Assembly (NCBI GenBank): GCA_046350095.1
Contig: JAXMBA010000006.1
Location: forward strand, 186,001-250,000
Direction: 5' to 3'
From: Urbifossiella sp046350095
GTDB taxonomy: Bacteria; Planctomycetota; Planctomycetia; Gemmatales; Gemmataceae
DNA: 64,000 bases
Part shown: positions 10,258 to 18,470 of the stretch, piece after piece
How the letters are laid out: every line of letters starts with the position of its first letter
How positions within the stretch are numbered: position 1 is the stretch's first letter
Notes under the pieces: generated by a model
Databases searched by the model: none
Seen by the model: only the letters and a program-made list of their open reading frames with translations
What the model was told of the DNA's origin: nothing
Translations under genes and position numbers: made by a program

Positions 10258-11604
10258 ATGACCGCCGCCGCCGCGTACCACGCCCTCCTCGCCGCCGACC
10301 CCGGCCTCGCCGCCGAGTCGGCCGCCGCGCTGCTCCACGGGCAGGACGCCCGCGGCCTCGTCTACGCCGGCCGCCCGGTGTGCGGCGTGTTGCGGCCGCG
10401 GTTCCTCACGCCCGGGCAGTTCCGCCGTCTCCACGACACCGCCAGCGGGCTGCTGCCGGCGCTGCGGACGGCCCACGCCCGCGCCGCGGCCGACCCGGCG
10501 TTCCGCCGTCAGTTCCGCCTTCGCGACTGGGAGGACGAGCTGGTCGCCCTCGACCCGGGATTCCCCGAGCCGACCCCCGCCGGCCGGTTCGACGCCTTCT
10601 TCGCGTCCGAGTCGGAACTGGTCTTCACCGAGTTCAACACCGAGACGACGGCGGGCGCCGGCTACTCCGACTCACTCGCCCGACTGTTCCAGGGGCTGCC
10701 GGCGTTCCAGGAGTTCAGCCGCAAGTTTCTGTCGTGGCCGGTCATCGACCGGGCCGGCACCCTCCACGCCCTCGCCGACTCGTACCGCCGCTGGCGCGGC
10801 ACGTCGGCCGAGGCGCCGCGGGTGGCCATCCTCGACTGGCGCGACGCCCCGACGTTCGCGGAGTTGGTGCTCTTCTACGACTACTTCCGGGCGATGGGGG
10901 TGGAGGCGCGGATCGTGGACCCGTGCGACCTGGAGTACGACGGCGGCAAGCTCCGGGCCGGCGAGTTCCACGCGACGCTGGTGTACCGCCGCGTCGCGGC
11001 CGGCGAACTCGCGGCGCGGTGCGGGTTGGAGCACCCGCTGTTCCGCGCCGCCCGCGACCGCGCGGCGTGCGTGGTCAACCCGTTCCGCGGCCTGCTGCTC
11101 GGGAAGAAGGCCACGCTCGCCGTCCTCAGCGACGAGCGGAACGCCGACCTGTTCACGCCCGGGCAGCGAGACCTGATCGCGGCGCACGTGCCGTGGACGC
11201 GCGTCGTCGAGGACCGCCGCACCACCGCCGGCGGGGCCGAGGTCGAACTCGTGGCACACGTGCTGGCGAACCGCGACTCGCTGGTGCTGCGGCCGAACGA
11301 CACGCTCGGCGCGGAGGGGACCGTGTCCGGCTGGCGGGTCGACCAGGCGGCCTGGGAGGCCGCGGTGCGGCGGGCGCTGGAGGAGCCGTTCGTGGTGCAG
11401 CGGCGGGTGGGCCTGCCGCGGGAGCCGTTCCCTGTCGCCGACGGCGCCCGTGTCGAGGTCCGGGAGTTGTACGTGGAGACGAGCCCGTTCGTGGCGTTCG
11501 GCGAGTTCGTGAGCGGCTGCCTCACCCGGCTCGCGGCCGACGCGCCGGTTAACGTCGCCGCGGGCGGGTCGGTGGTGCCGACGTTCGTCGTCGAACCCCG
11601 CTGA
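10258..11604 (+). CDS. Circularly permuted ATP-grasp-like protein
   Basis: A 448-residue cytosolic protein; the start is the ATG at 10258, about 10 nt after GGAGGGGG. Recognisable elements are TEFNTETTAGAGYSDSL near the middle of the first half, VVNPFRGLLLGKKATLAVLS, the nucleotide-binding-like VLRPNDTLGAEGTVSGW, and a terminal ELYVETSPFVAFGEFVSGCL followed by SVVPTFVVE. This resembles the permuted ATP-grasp/glutathionylspermidine-synthase-like ligases, which couple carboxylates to amines with ATP. The substrate is not predictable, and the assignment rests on pattern only. Confidence 0.65.
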   Translation: MTAAAAYHALLAADPGLAAESAAALLHGQDARGLVYAGRPVCGVLRPRFLTPGQFRRLHDTASGLLPALRTAHARAAADPAFRRQFRLRDWEDELVALDPGFPEPTPAGRFDAFFASESELVFTEFNTETTAGAGYSDSLARLFQGLPAFQEFSRKFLSWPVIDRAGTLHALADSYRRWRGTSAEAPRVAILDWRDAPTFAELVLFYDYFRAMGVEARIVDPCDLEYDGGKLRAGEFHATLVYRRVAAGELAARCGLEHPLFRAARDRAACVVNPFRGLLLGKKATLAVLSDERNADLFTPGQRDLIAAHVPWTRVVEDRRTTAGGAEVELVAHVLANRDSLVLRPNDTLGAEGTVSGWRVDQAAWEAAVRRALEEPFVVQRRVGLPREPFPVADGARVEVRELYVETSPFVAFGEFVSGCLTRLAADAPVNVAAGGSVVPTFVVEPR

Positions 11605-11610
11605 CAGTTT

Positions 11611-11680
11611 CGGGTTCAACGTTTAGAGTTCAGAGTGGGCCGCCCGACCTTGAACACACAGCGCTAAACTCGAACCCCGA
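11611..11680. repeat. Imperfect inverted repeat GGGTTC-N3-GTTTAG family
   Basis: The 77-nt gap between two plus-strand genes is almost filled by an imperfect inverted repeat. The left arm reads GGGTTCAACGTTTAGAGTTC (11612-11631). The right arm, read on the other strand, is GGGGTTCGAGTTTAGCGC. The shared words GGGTTC and GTTTAG are separated by three bases in both arms. The repeat ends one base before the next start codon, so it could fold over that gene's translation start. It is a different family from the ACAGGAT-type element. Confidence 0.6.
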
Positions 11681-11681
11681 C

Positions 11682-12119
11682 ATGATCGACACCTTCGACC
11701 GCGACGGCGTCCGCTTTCCATACCCCGGCAACTGGCGGCCCGACCCCGACGCCGCGGACGACGACGGCACCGGCTGGACGGTCGTTCTGCAAAGCCCCGG
11801 CACCGCGTTCCTGCTGGTGTCGCTCCGGCCCGAGGCCGACGATCCCGCGGAACTCGCGGACCAGACGCTCGCCGCCCTCCGGGCCGATTACAAGGAACTC
11901 GACGCCGACGACGCGCTCGAGACGATCGCCGGCCGCGCGGCCATCGGCCACGACATCGATTTCCTGACGCTCGACACCGCGGTGGTGTGCCGCACCCGCT
12001 GTCTGGACACGCCCGGCGGCCCGCTACTGCTCATGGGCCAGGTCGGCGAGTACGACCGGGCCACCGCCGAGCCCGTGTTCCGCGCCGTATTCGCCTCGTT
12101 GGTCGTGGACGGAGACTGA
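11682..12119 (+). CDS. Hypothetical protein, DUF1795/PsbP-like fold suspected
   Basis: A 145-residue protein without signal peptide. It opens GVRFPYPGNWRPD, has a central LLVSLRPEADDPAELADQTL and closes TAEPVFRAVFASLVVDGD. The order, a strand-rich start with a YPGNW-like motif, an acidic helix, and a terminal VFRAVFASL helix, is that of small DUF1795/PsbP-like domains. No catalytic residues are evident. The ATG directly follows an inverted repeat and lacks a good ribosome binding site. The sulfatase gene follows after 20 nt, suggesting co-transcription. Confidence 0.7.
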   Translation: MIDTFDRDGVRFPYPGNWRPDPDAADDDGTGWTVVLQSPGTAFLLVSLRPEADDPAELADQTLAALRADYKELDADDALETIAGRAAIGHDIDFLTLDTAVVCRTRCLDTPGGPLLLMGQVGEYDRATAEPVFRAVFASLVVDGD

Positions 12120-12139
12120 TCCCCCTCCCCGGAGCCGTC

Positions 12140-13549
12140 ATGCGCTACCTCCTCATCGCGGTTCTCGTCTCGGCCGGCTCCCCCGCGTTGGCTCAAACCC
12201 GCCCGAACATCGTCCTCATCGGGGCCGAGGACATCTCGCCGAGTCTCGGCTGCTACGGCGACCCCGACGCCGTCACCCCGAACCTGGACCGGCTCGCCGG
12301 CCAGGGCGCCCGCTTCACGCGGGCGTTCACCCACGCCCCGGTCTGCGCCCCGAGCCGCAGCGGCCTCATCACCGGCGTTTATCCCACCACGCTCGGCACG
12401 CACCACATGCGGTCCAAGCTCGCCCGCACGCCGGACCTGTTCGTCGACTACCTCCGAAAGGCCGGCTACTTCGTCGCGTGGCCGGGCAAGACGGACTTCA
12501 ACTTCGAGCTGCCGAAGGCGTGGGTGGACACGACGCAGGACTGGACGAAGAACCCCGCCGTGCTGCCGACCGACCGGCCGTGGTTCGCCTACGTCAACTA
12601 CGTCGTCACGCACGAGAGCCAGGTCCGGGCGACGCCGGAAGCCTACGCCCGCAACACGGCGCGGCTGAAGCCCGAGGAGAAGCGCGACCGCGGCCGGGTG
12701 GCGCTGCCGCCGTACTACCCCGACACGCCGGCGGTCCGCGAGTGCGTCGGCAAGTACCACGACAACATCACCGCCCTCGACTACCTCGTCGGCGACGTCC
12801 TCCGGCTGCTGGACGAGCGGCGGTGGGCGGAGAACACGGTGGTCGTGTTCTTCGGCGACCACGGCTGGGGGCTGCCGCGCGGCAAGCGCTGGTGCTACGA
12901 CAGCGGCACCCGCATCCCGCTGCTCGTCCGCTGGCCCGGCGTCGTCCGCCCCGGCGCCGTCCGCGACGACATGACCGCCTTCCTCGACCTGGCGCCGACG
13001 TTCCTCTCGATCGCGGGGGCGGCCGTGCCGCCGCACATGCAGGGGCGCGTGTTCCTCGGCCCGCGGACCGGGCCGGCGCCGGACTACGTTTTCAGTTGCC
13101 GCGACCGCATGGACGAGACGTACGACCGCATCCGAAGCGTGCGCGGGCCGCACTTCCGGTACGTCCGCAACTTCCACCCGGAGCTGCCGTACGCCCAGTG
13201 GCTGAACTACCTCGACGAGATGCCGGTGATGCAAGACTGGCGGCGGCTGGCGTTCGCCGGCACGCTGAACCCGACGCAGCGGCTGTTCTTCGCCCGGACC
13301 AAGCCGGCGGAAGAACTGTACGACACCCGCACCGACTCGCACGAGGTCCGCAACCTCGCCGCCGACCCGGCCCACGCCGAAACCCTCCGCACGATGCGCG
13401 GCGCCCTCGACCGGTGGATGACGGACACGAAAGACCTGGGGGCGACGCCCGAGCGCGAGTTGATCGCCAGGGGTCTGGTGCGGGACGTTCTGGGCACCGA
13501 GTACGAAGCCCGGCTGAAGCTGCACCCGAAAGGCCCGCCCGTTCCGTGA
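12140..13549 (+). CDS. Secreted sulfatase
   Basis: The 469-residue protein starts at the ATG that opens a signal peptide (MRYLLIAVLVSAGSPALAQT) with GGAG upstream. The type I sulfatase active site CAPSRSGLITG begins at C69, the cysteine normally oxidised to formylglycine. The metal-binding ED pair precedes ISPSLGCYG, and a distal VVVFFGDHGWGLPRGKRWCYDSGTRIPL-type region (near 12838-12925) carries the DHG and the Lys. Such enzymes remove sulfate from polysaccharides in the periplasm or outside the cell and are highly expanded in Planctomycetota. A formylglycine-generating enzyme is not in the window. The exact substrate is unknown. Confidence 0.92.
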   Translation: MRYLLIAVLVSAGSPALAQTRPNIVLIGAEDISPSLGCYGDPDAVTPNLDRLAGQGARFTRAFTHAPVCAPSRSGLITGVYPTTLGTHHMRSKLARTPDLFVDYLRKAGYFVAWPGKTDFNFELPKAWVDTTQDWTKNPAVLPTDRPWFAYVNYVVTHESQVRATPEAYARNTARLKPEEKRDRGRVALPPYYPDTPAVRECVGKYHDNITALDYLVGDVLRLLDERRWAENTVVVFFGDHGWGLPRGKRWCYDSGTRIPLLVRWPGVVRPGAVRDDMTAFLDLAPTFLSIAGAAVPPHMQGRVFLGPRTGPAPDYVFSCRDRMDETYDRIRSVRGPHFRYVRNFHPELPYAQWLNYLDEMPVMQDWRRLAFAGTLNPTQRLFFARTKPAEELYDTRTDSHEVRNLAADPAHAETLRTMRGALDRWMTDTKDLGATPERELIARGLVRDVLGTEYEARLKLHPKGPPVP

Positions 13550-13616
13550 CCGCCTCGTCAACGAGTGGCGTGAACTCGGGCTCGACCCCGACGCCGTCTG
13601 ACGCTACGTCGCCGCC

Positions 13617-14273
13617 ATGCGCCTGTACGTGATCATCTTCGTCTGCGTCGCCCTGACGCTGATCCCCGTCTTCCTCTTCGACGACGAGATCGACGCCGCC
13701 TTCGCGGGCCCCGAAGGCCTGCGGCGCCTGCAAGAGTACGGCGGCTGGGCGTGGCTCGTCGGGGTCGGCCTCATCGTCGCCGACCTCGTCCTCCCCGTCC
13801 CCTCGACGGCCGTGATTGCCGGGCTCGGGATGCTGTACGGGCCGCTCCTCGGCGGACTCGTCGGCGGCGTCGGCTCCACCCTCGCCGGGCTCGTCGCCTA
13901 CGCCGGCGGCCGCTGGCTCGGCCGGCCCGCCATCCGCCTCTTCGCCGGCGATTCCGACCTGGAAAAGCTCCGCCGCTTCTTCGCCAGGCACGGCCTGTGG
14001 GCCGTTGCCCTCTCGCGCTGGATGCCGCTGCTGCCGGAGGCGCTCTGCTGCCTCGCCGGGGCGGCGCGGATGCGGGTCGGGCCGTTCTCGGCGGCGCTCG
14101 CGTGCGGCAGCTTCGCCATGGGCTTCGCCTTCGGCGTGCTCGGCGAGCACTACCTCGACCGGCCCGCCGTCGGCCTGGTCGTCAGCGCCGCGATCCCGCT
14201 GCTGGTGTGGCCGCCGGTCCACTTCTACCTGAAGCGGCAACCCGTGGTCGAACCCGACTCACCCGCGGCGTAG
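13617..14273 (+). CDS. VTT-domain (TVP38/TMEM64/DedA-like) inner-membrane protein
   Basis: A 218-residue polytopic protein. After an N-terminal helix come ADLVLPVPSTAVIAGLGMLY and GPLLGGLVGGVGSTLAGLVA, the proline- and glycine-rich re-entrant region of VTT proteins, then the conserved RHGLWAVALSRWMPLLPEAL, and two further helices. Family members are proposed lipid scramblases or transporters. The 3' end overlaps the convergent TIGR00300 gene by 15 nt. Confidence 0.85.
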   Translation: MRLYVIIFVCVALTLIPVFLFDDEIDAAFAGPEGLRRLQEYGGWAWLVGVGLIVADLVLPVPSTAVIAGLGMLYGPLLGGLVGGVGSTLAGLVAYAGGRWLGRPAIRLFAGDSDLEKLRRFFARHGLWAVALSRWMPLLPEALCCLAGAARMRVGPFSAALACGSFAMGFAFGVLGEHYLDRPAVGLVVSAAIPLLVWPPVHFYLKRQPVVEPDSPAA

Positions 14274-15476
14274 TTCGGCGTCCAGCGCCCGCAGGAACGG
14301 CTCGGCGTCCGACACAATCCCGACGGTCTGCGTGCTGCCGCGGTCCATCAGCTTCGTCACCGTCGCCGGGCTGATGTCCACACACGCCACCTTCACCCAC
14401 GCCGGCAGCAGGTTCCCCACGGCGATGCTGTGCAGCGTCGTCGCCACCATCAGGCAGAAGCCCACGCCCGGCAGCAGCGCCCGCATCGCGTCCTGGGCCG
14501 CCAGCGAATCCGTCACCACGTCCGGCAGCGGCCCGTCGTCGCGGATGCTGCCCGCGAGGACGAACGGCACGCCCCGCTTCACACACTCGTACATGATGCC
14601 GCCGGTCAGCGTGCCGGCCTCGACCGCCGCGCGAATGCTGCCGCGCCGGCGGACGGTGTTGATCGTCCGCAGGTGGTGCTCGTGCCCCTCGTCGGTCGGG
14701 ATGCCTTTCTCCAGCGACACGCCCAGGCTCGTCCCGTACAGCGCCTGCTCGATGTCGTGCGTCGCCAGCGCGTTGCCGGCGAACAACACGTTGATGAACC
14801 CGTCGCGCACCATGCCGGCCACAAGGGCCGCACCGCCGGTGTGGACCACGGCCGGGCCGAGCACGGCCAGCACCTTCTCGCCGGCGTCGCGGCTGCGGCG
14901 GATCGCGTGGGCGATCTCGCGGACGCTCACCCCCTTCGGCTTCTCGCTCGACACCGCGCTCGTCATGAACTCGAACAGTTCGTGCCGCTTCGCCGCCGCG
15001 TCCTCGGGAAGCACGCGGATGCCGGCGCGGCCGACGACCACGCGGTCGCCGCGCCTCACGCCCACCATCGGCACGCACCGCGGCGGGTCGAGCACGACGC
15101 CGCAGTCCATCTCCTGCCCGGCCACGTCCACCCACTCGCCGCCGAGCCGGACCTGCGTGCGGAAGTTCGTGCTGCAGTAGAAGCCGTCCGGGAACGCGCC
15201 GTCCATGTCGGCGACGACCGCGGCGCAGTCGGCCGGGTGCACCGGGGCGGCGCCGTGCGACAGGATTTCGGTCAGTACCGCGTCCAGCTGGTCCGCCGTG
15301 TCGGCGCGAATCTCCAGCCGCGCGTACGACGGGTCGCCCTGGGTGCGGCCGACGCGGAACTCCTGCACCTCGTACGTCGCCCCGCGGGTGACCACGGCGT
15401 CCAGCACCTTGGGTAGGAGCAGCGAATCGAGGATGTGGCCGGACAGCTCGACGTGTTCGACGTGCCGCGGCGTCAT
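14259..15476 (-). CDS. TIGR00300 family protein (LOR/SDH-like, ornithine cyclodeaminase candidate)
   Basis: A 405-residue protein. The N-terminal third (HVELSGHILDSLLLPKVLD; PSYARLEIRADTADQLDAVL) and the C-terminal Rossmann-like part (VLAVLGPAVVHTGGAALVAG; GFINVLFAGNALATHDIEQA; LGVSLEKGIPTDEGHEHH) match the TIGR00300 family. In methanogens a member was shown to be an unusual NAD-dependent ornithine cyclodeaminase, and the same fold occurs in arginine-metabolising enzymes. Ornithine to proline is therefore the leading hypothesis, not proven here. The upstream gap has an A/T-rich stretch near 15600-15620 that may carry the promoter. Confidence 0.78.
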   Translation of the reverse strand: MTPRHVEHVELSGHILDSLLLPKVLDAVVTRGATYEVQEFRVGRTQGDPSYARLEIRADTADQLDAVLTEILSHGAAPVHPADCAAVVADMDGAFPDGFYCSTNFRTQVRLGGEWVDVAGQEMDCGVVLDPPRCVPMVGVRRGDRVVVGRAGIRVLPEDAAAKRHELFEFMTSAVSSEKPKGVSVREIAHAIRRSRDAGEKVLAVLGPAVVHTGGAALVAGMVRDGFINVLFAGNALATHDIEQALYGTSLGVSLEKGIPTDEGHEHHLRTINTVRRRGSIRAAVEAGTLTGGIMYECVKRGVPFVLAGSIRDDGPLPDVVTDSLAAQDAMRALLPGVGFCLMVATTLHSIAVGNLLPAWVKVACVDISPATVTKLMDRGSTQTVGIVSDAEPFLRALDAELRRG

Positions 15477-15564
15477 GGCTCGGCCTCCGGGGAGAGCGGA
15501 TACCCCATCCTACCCGTGTGCCAGGGCGGGCGCCGTCGTTCGTACTGGGTCCATTGTGTGTCAC

Positions 15565-15583
15565 CGACCCCCCCGGGGGGTCG
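15565..15583. other. GC hairpin CGACCCCCC/GGGGGGTCG
   Basis: A short, very stable palindrome of C7G6 flanked by CGA and TCG lies in the 201-nt gap between the aminotransferase and TIGR00300 genes, both on the minus strand. Direct repeats TGGGTCCA and TGAGTCCA flank it at about 15546 and 15595. There is no T-run beside it, so a classic intrinsic terminator is not supported. It may be a transcript-stabilising or repeat-derived structure. Confidence 0.35.
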
Positions 15584-15677
15584 CGGCACGAATTGAGTCC
15601 AATACACAAAAATATATTGCGTCGATGCCGCGGCGCGGTGAGCGACGTAACGCATTACCGTGCTGGGGTGTGCGGCT

Positions 15678-16859
15678 CTACAGCACCTCGCGCAGCACGG
15701 CCGCGAGGCGGTCGATCTCTGCTTCCGTCGTGAAGAACGGGTGGCTGACCCGCAACAACAACCGGTCCGGCCGCTCGATCACGGGAATCTCGACACGATG
15801 ATCCCACAGTGCCCGACGCAGCGCGGCGGGGTCGGTACCCGCGGGCAACTCGAAGGCCGTCATCGTTCCACTCAGCCCGACGGGCGTGGCCGGCCGCAGG
15901 GCGATCGCGCCGCGGGTGTACGCCCCGAGCTCGGCGGCGCGGCGGCGGACGTTTTCCCACCCGAGCGCGTCCTGGAAGTCGAGCGCCGCGGGCACCGCCA
16001 GCCACGGGCACGGGTCGCGAGTTCCTTCGAACTCCAGGAACCGCACACGCGGCGTCGAGCCGAAGGCGTCGGGGGCGTCCGGGTGCGTGCTGCCGCGCGG
16101 GTCACCGAGCGGATAGCTGTCCGGCTTGTAGCCCCAGCTGACGTGCAGCGGTTCGAGCGCGTCGCAGTTCGTCCCGAGCGCCAGGAAGCCGGCCCCGGTC
16201 GGCGCCAGCACCCACTTGTGCAGGTTGCCGGCGTAAAAGTCGGCACCCACCGCGTCGATGTCCAGCGGCAACAGCCCGGGCGCGTGCGCGCCATCAACCA
16301 CCGTGCGGATGCCGCGACGACGCGCCGCCGCGCACAGTTCCGCGGCCGGCAGCACGAGCCCCGTCGGCGACAGGACGTGGCTGAAGAAGAACAGCCGGGT
16401 GCGGTCAGTGAAAGCGGCTTCCGCGGCGGCGACGACCTCGGCCGGGTCGGCAGCCATCGTCGGCAGCGGGAAGGTGCGGATGGTCAGGCCGCGGCGGGCG
16501 GCGAAGCGCTCCCACACCCACACCATGCAGCCGTATTCGTGGTCGGTGAGGAGCACCTCGCCGGGCTCCACGGCCGACAGCCCGGACGCGACGAGGTTGA
16601 TCGCCGCGGACACGTTCGACGTGAAGACGAACCGCTCCGGCCGGGTGCCGAGGAACGCGGCGGTGCGCTCGCGGGCGGCCCACAGGAGCGGCGGCACGGT
16701 GCGGACGAGGAAGTTCGTCGGCCCCTCGGCGAGCTGGCGCCGCAGCGAAGTGACGCGCTCGAAGACGGCATGCGGCACGGGCCCGAACGACCCGGCGTTG
16801 AGCATGGTGACGGTCGGGTCGAGCATAACCGCGGCGCGGGCGGCGGACCAGTCTGGCAT
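15678..16859 (-). CDS. Class V aminotransferase-fold PLP enzyme (isopenicillin N epimerase-like)
   Basis: A 393-residue protein. It begins with the group's NAGSFGPVPHAVFE, followed by the cofactor-phosphate region ERFVFTSNVSAAINLVASGL, the aspartate that contacts the PLP ring (VVDGAHAPGLLPLDIDAVGA) and the Schiff-base lysine in FYAGNLHKWVLAPTGAGFLA. This combination is typical of the CsdA/isopenicillin-N-epimerase-like group, which covers desulfurases, epimerases and others. The absence of an obvious mobile Cys loop argues against a cysteine desulfurase. The substrate is unknown. Confidence 0.87.
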   Translation of the reverse strand: MPDWSAARAAVMLDPTVTMLNAGSFGPVPHAVFERVTSLRRQLAEGPTNFLVRTVPPLLWAARERTAAFLGTRPERFVFTSNVSAAINLVASGLSAVEPGEVLLTDHEYGCMVWVWERFAARRGLTIRTFPLPTMAADPAEVVAAAEAAFTDRTRLFFFSHVLSPTGLVLPAAELCAAARRRGIRTVVDGAHAPGLLPLDIDAVGADFYAGNLHKWVLAPTGAGFLALGTNCDALEPLHVSWGYKPDSYPLGDPRGSTHPDAPDAFGSTPRVRFLEFEGTRDPCPWLAVPAALDFQDALGWENVRRRAAELGAYTRGAIALRPATPVGLSGTMTAFELPAGTDPAALRRALWDHRVEIPVIERPDRLLLRVSHPFFTTEAEIDRLAAVLREVL

Positions 16860-17023
16860 GGTGGAATGGAGGCGTGGTAGGGGGTCCGGGGATGAGGTGA
16901 GGATAGGGGGCGCAACCGGATCGGCCGGTCACGTGTCGCCTGCGAGGGGATCGGGCTGCGGTTTGACAGTGGCAGGGGCGTGAGTTAGCCTGGCCAGCCT
17001 ACCTGATGGAGTGGAGGCGTCGG

Positions 17024-17635
17024 ATGCGCGTCTTTAGCCTGTTTCTCGTGGCGTGTGGCGGCGTCTTGTCCGCGCAGCCGGAACCCGACGCCCGCGCGCT
17101 CGTCGATCGGGCGGTCAAGGCCGTCGGCGGGGTGGACAAGCAACTCAAGCTGTTCCGCATCCGCGAGCGGCTCAACGTCAGCCCCGACCCCGACAAGAAG
17201 GGCTCCGAGCGCGTGTCGGTGCTGGAGCCGCCGACGGCGTGGTGGGTCGGCAAGCGCGAGCGGGTGAAGGAGGACAAGGAGCCGGCCACGTTCCTCGTGT
17301 GGGGCTGGACGCTCGGCGCGATCACCGACCCGAAGTCGAAGGTCGAGGTGATCCCCGGCGTGAAGGAAGGCGACAAGCCGGCGTTCGGCCTCCGCGTCAG
17401 CGGCACCGTCACCCCGCCGATGGACCTGTACTTCGATCAGGCCGACGCCAAACTCGTCCGCATCGACTGGCGGGCCGACACCCACCGGTTCAGCGCCTGG
17501 AAGGAGCACGACGGGGTGGGCTACCCGTCGAAGTGCGTCGGGTTCAAGAAGCAAACCGGCGCGGCGTGGTACTTCACCGAGATTCTGGAGCTGGAGCGAT
17601 TGAAGGAGCTCCCGCCGGGGCTGAAGCGGCCTTGA
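17024..17635 (+). CDS. Exported planctomycete protein, LolA-like fold suspected
   Basis: The 203-residue protein starts at the ATG heading a hydrophobic leader (MRVFSLFLVACGGVLSAQ). The leader contains LVAC, which fits a lipobox, but a type I cleavage after SAQ is equally possible. The mature part has ALVDRAVKAVGGVDKQLKLF, a block of beta strands, LYFDQADAKLVRIDWR, and FSAWKEHDGVGYPSKCVGFK. The AVGG-start plus antiparallel strands resemble LolA/outer-membrane lipoprotein sorting proteins. Function unknown. The stop is 32 nt before the YdjM-like gene. Confidence 0.75.
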   Translation: MRVFSLFLVACGGVLSAQPEPDARALVDRAVKAVGGVDKQLKLFRIRERLNVSPDPDKKGSERVSVLEPPTAWWVGKRERVKEDKEPATFLVWGWTLGAITDPKSKVEVIPGVKEGDKPAFGLRVSGTVTPPMDLYFDQADAKLVRIDWRADTHRFSAWKEHDGVGYPSKCVGFKKQTGAAWYFTEILELERLKELPPGLKRP

Positions 17636-17667
17636 CGCGGCCGCCGCGCCGGGCCACCCTGTCGGGC

Positions 17668-18330
17668 ATGGCGGACTTCCGCACCCACATCACCGTTTCC
17701 AGTATCCTCGGCGTCGGCGTCGGGGCGGCGGCCGTGCAGCCGTTCGGGTTCCCCACCGAGACGGCCGTCCTGGCCGCGGCGCTCACCGCCGTCGGCGGCA
17801 TGCTCCCGGACCTCGACAGCGACAGCGGCGTCCCCGTCCGCGAGCTGTTCGCGCTCGCCGCCGTCATGGCGCCGCTCGTCATGATCCCGCGGCTGATCCA
17901 GATGGGCCTCACCCGCGAGGGCGTGCTGGCGAGCATGCTGTTCGGCTACATTCTCATCCGGTACTGGCTGCGGGCCGTGTTCAAACGGCTCACGGTCCAC
18001 CGCGGCATGTTCCACAGCCTTCCCGCGATGCTCGTTGCGGGGCTGGTCGTGTACCTCGGCTACCACTCCGACCACCGGCCGACGCGGCTCCTGTTCGGGT
18101 TCGGTGTCATGGCCGGGTTCCTGTCGCACCTGGTGCTTGACGAGCTGTACGCGGTGGACCTGCGCGGCCTGCGGGTGAAGCTGAACAAGTTCGCCGGCAG
18201 TGCCGTGAAGCTGTTTTCGCCGTCGATGCCGGGCACCGCCGCGTGCTACGCCGTGCTCGGGGCGCTGCTGTACCTGGCGTACCTCGACTTCACCCGGCTC
18301 CAGGCGTCGTCCGAGGGCGTGGGGCGGTGA
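17668..18330 (+). CDS. YdjM-like membrane-bound metal-dependent hydrolase
   Basis: The 220-residue protein starts at the ATG at 17668; the frame is open far upstream but that part overlaps the previous gene. It is polytopic, beginning FRTHITVSSILGVGVGAAAV, then the conserved GGMLPDLDSDSG, KRLTVHRGMFHSLPAMLVAG and GFLSHLVLDELYAVDLRG. Histidines and aspartates at membrane edges, as in HRGMFHS and LSHLVLDE, are the metal ligands proposed for the YdjM/LexA-regulated hydrolase family (DUF457). Its substrate is unknown, and it could act on membrane lipids. Confidence 0.85.
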   Translation: MADFRTHITVSSILGVGVGAAAVQPFGFPTETAVLAAALTAVGGMLPDLDSDSGVPVRELFALAAVMAPLVMIPRLIQMGLTREGVLASMLFGYILIRYWLRAVFKRLTVHRGMFHSLPAMLVAGLVVYLGYHSDHRPTRLLFGFGVMAGFLSHLVLDELYAVDLRGLRVKLNKFAGSAVKLFSPSMPGTAACYAVLGALLYLAYLDFTRLQASSEGVGR

Positions 18331-18409
18331 ACCAGGGGGGAGGGGGGAGGAAGGAAGCGATTTTGCGGTCTACCCTCCCGCCTCCTCCCTCCCCCCTCCC
18401 CCCTGGTTC
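18329..18409. repeat. 22-bp G/C-run inverted repeat
   Basis: Arms GAACCAGGGGGGAGGGGGGAGG (18329-18350) and their exact complement (18388-18409) flank a 37-nt spacer containing ATTTTG. The left arm overlaps the stop codon of the YdjM-like gene. Several runs of six G make it a candidate for both a long hairpin and a G-quadruplex. It lies between two plus-strand genes, 61 nt before the kinase start, and could attenuate or insulate kinase transcription. Confidence 0.85.
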
Positions 18410-18470
18410 TGCCGCCGCGGCGCTGGTAAGGTGGGAGCGTCCGCGTTTCTCCCAACCGACGGTTCCGGGA

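Noticed and set aside
15565..15583. GC hairpin considered as an intrinsic terminator
   Set aside because: There is no run of T on either side, so only a hairpin is reported.
17053..17667. Upstream extension of the YdjM-like protein
   Set aside because: The extension overlaps the preceding gene in another frame and is Arg-rich; the ATG at 17668 gives a normal family N-terminus.
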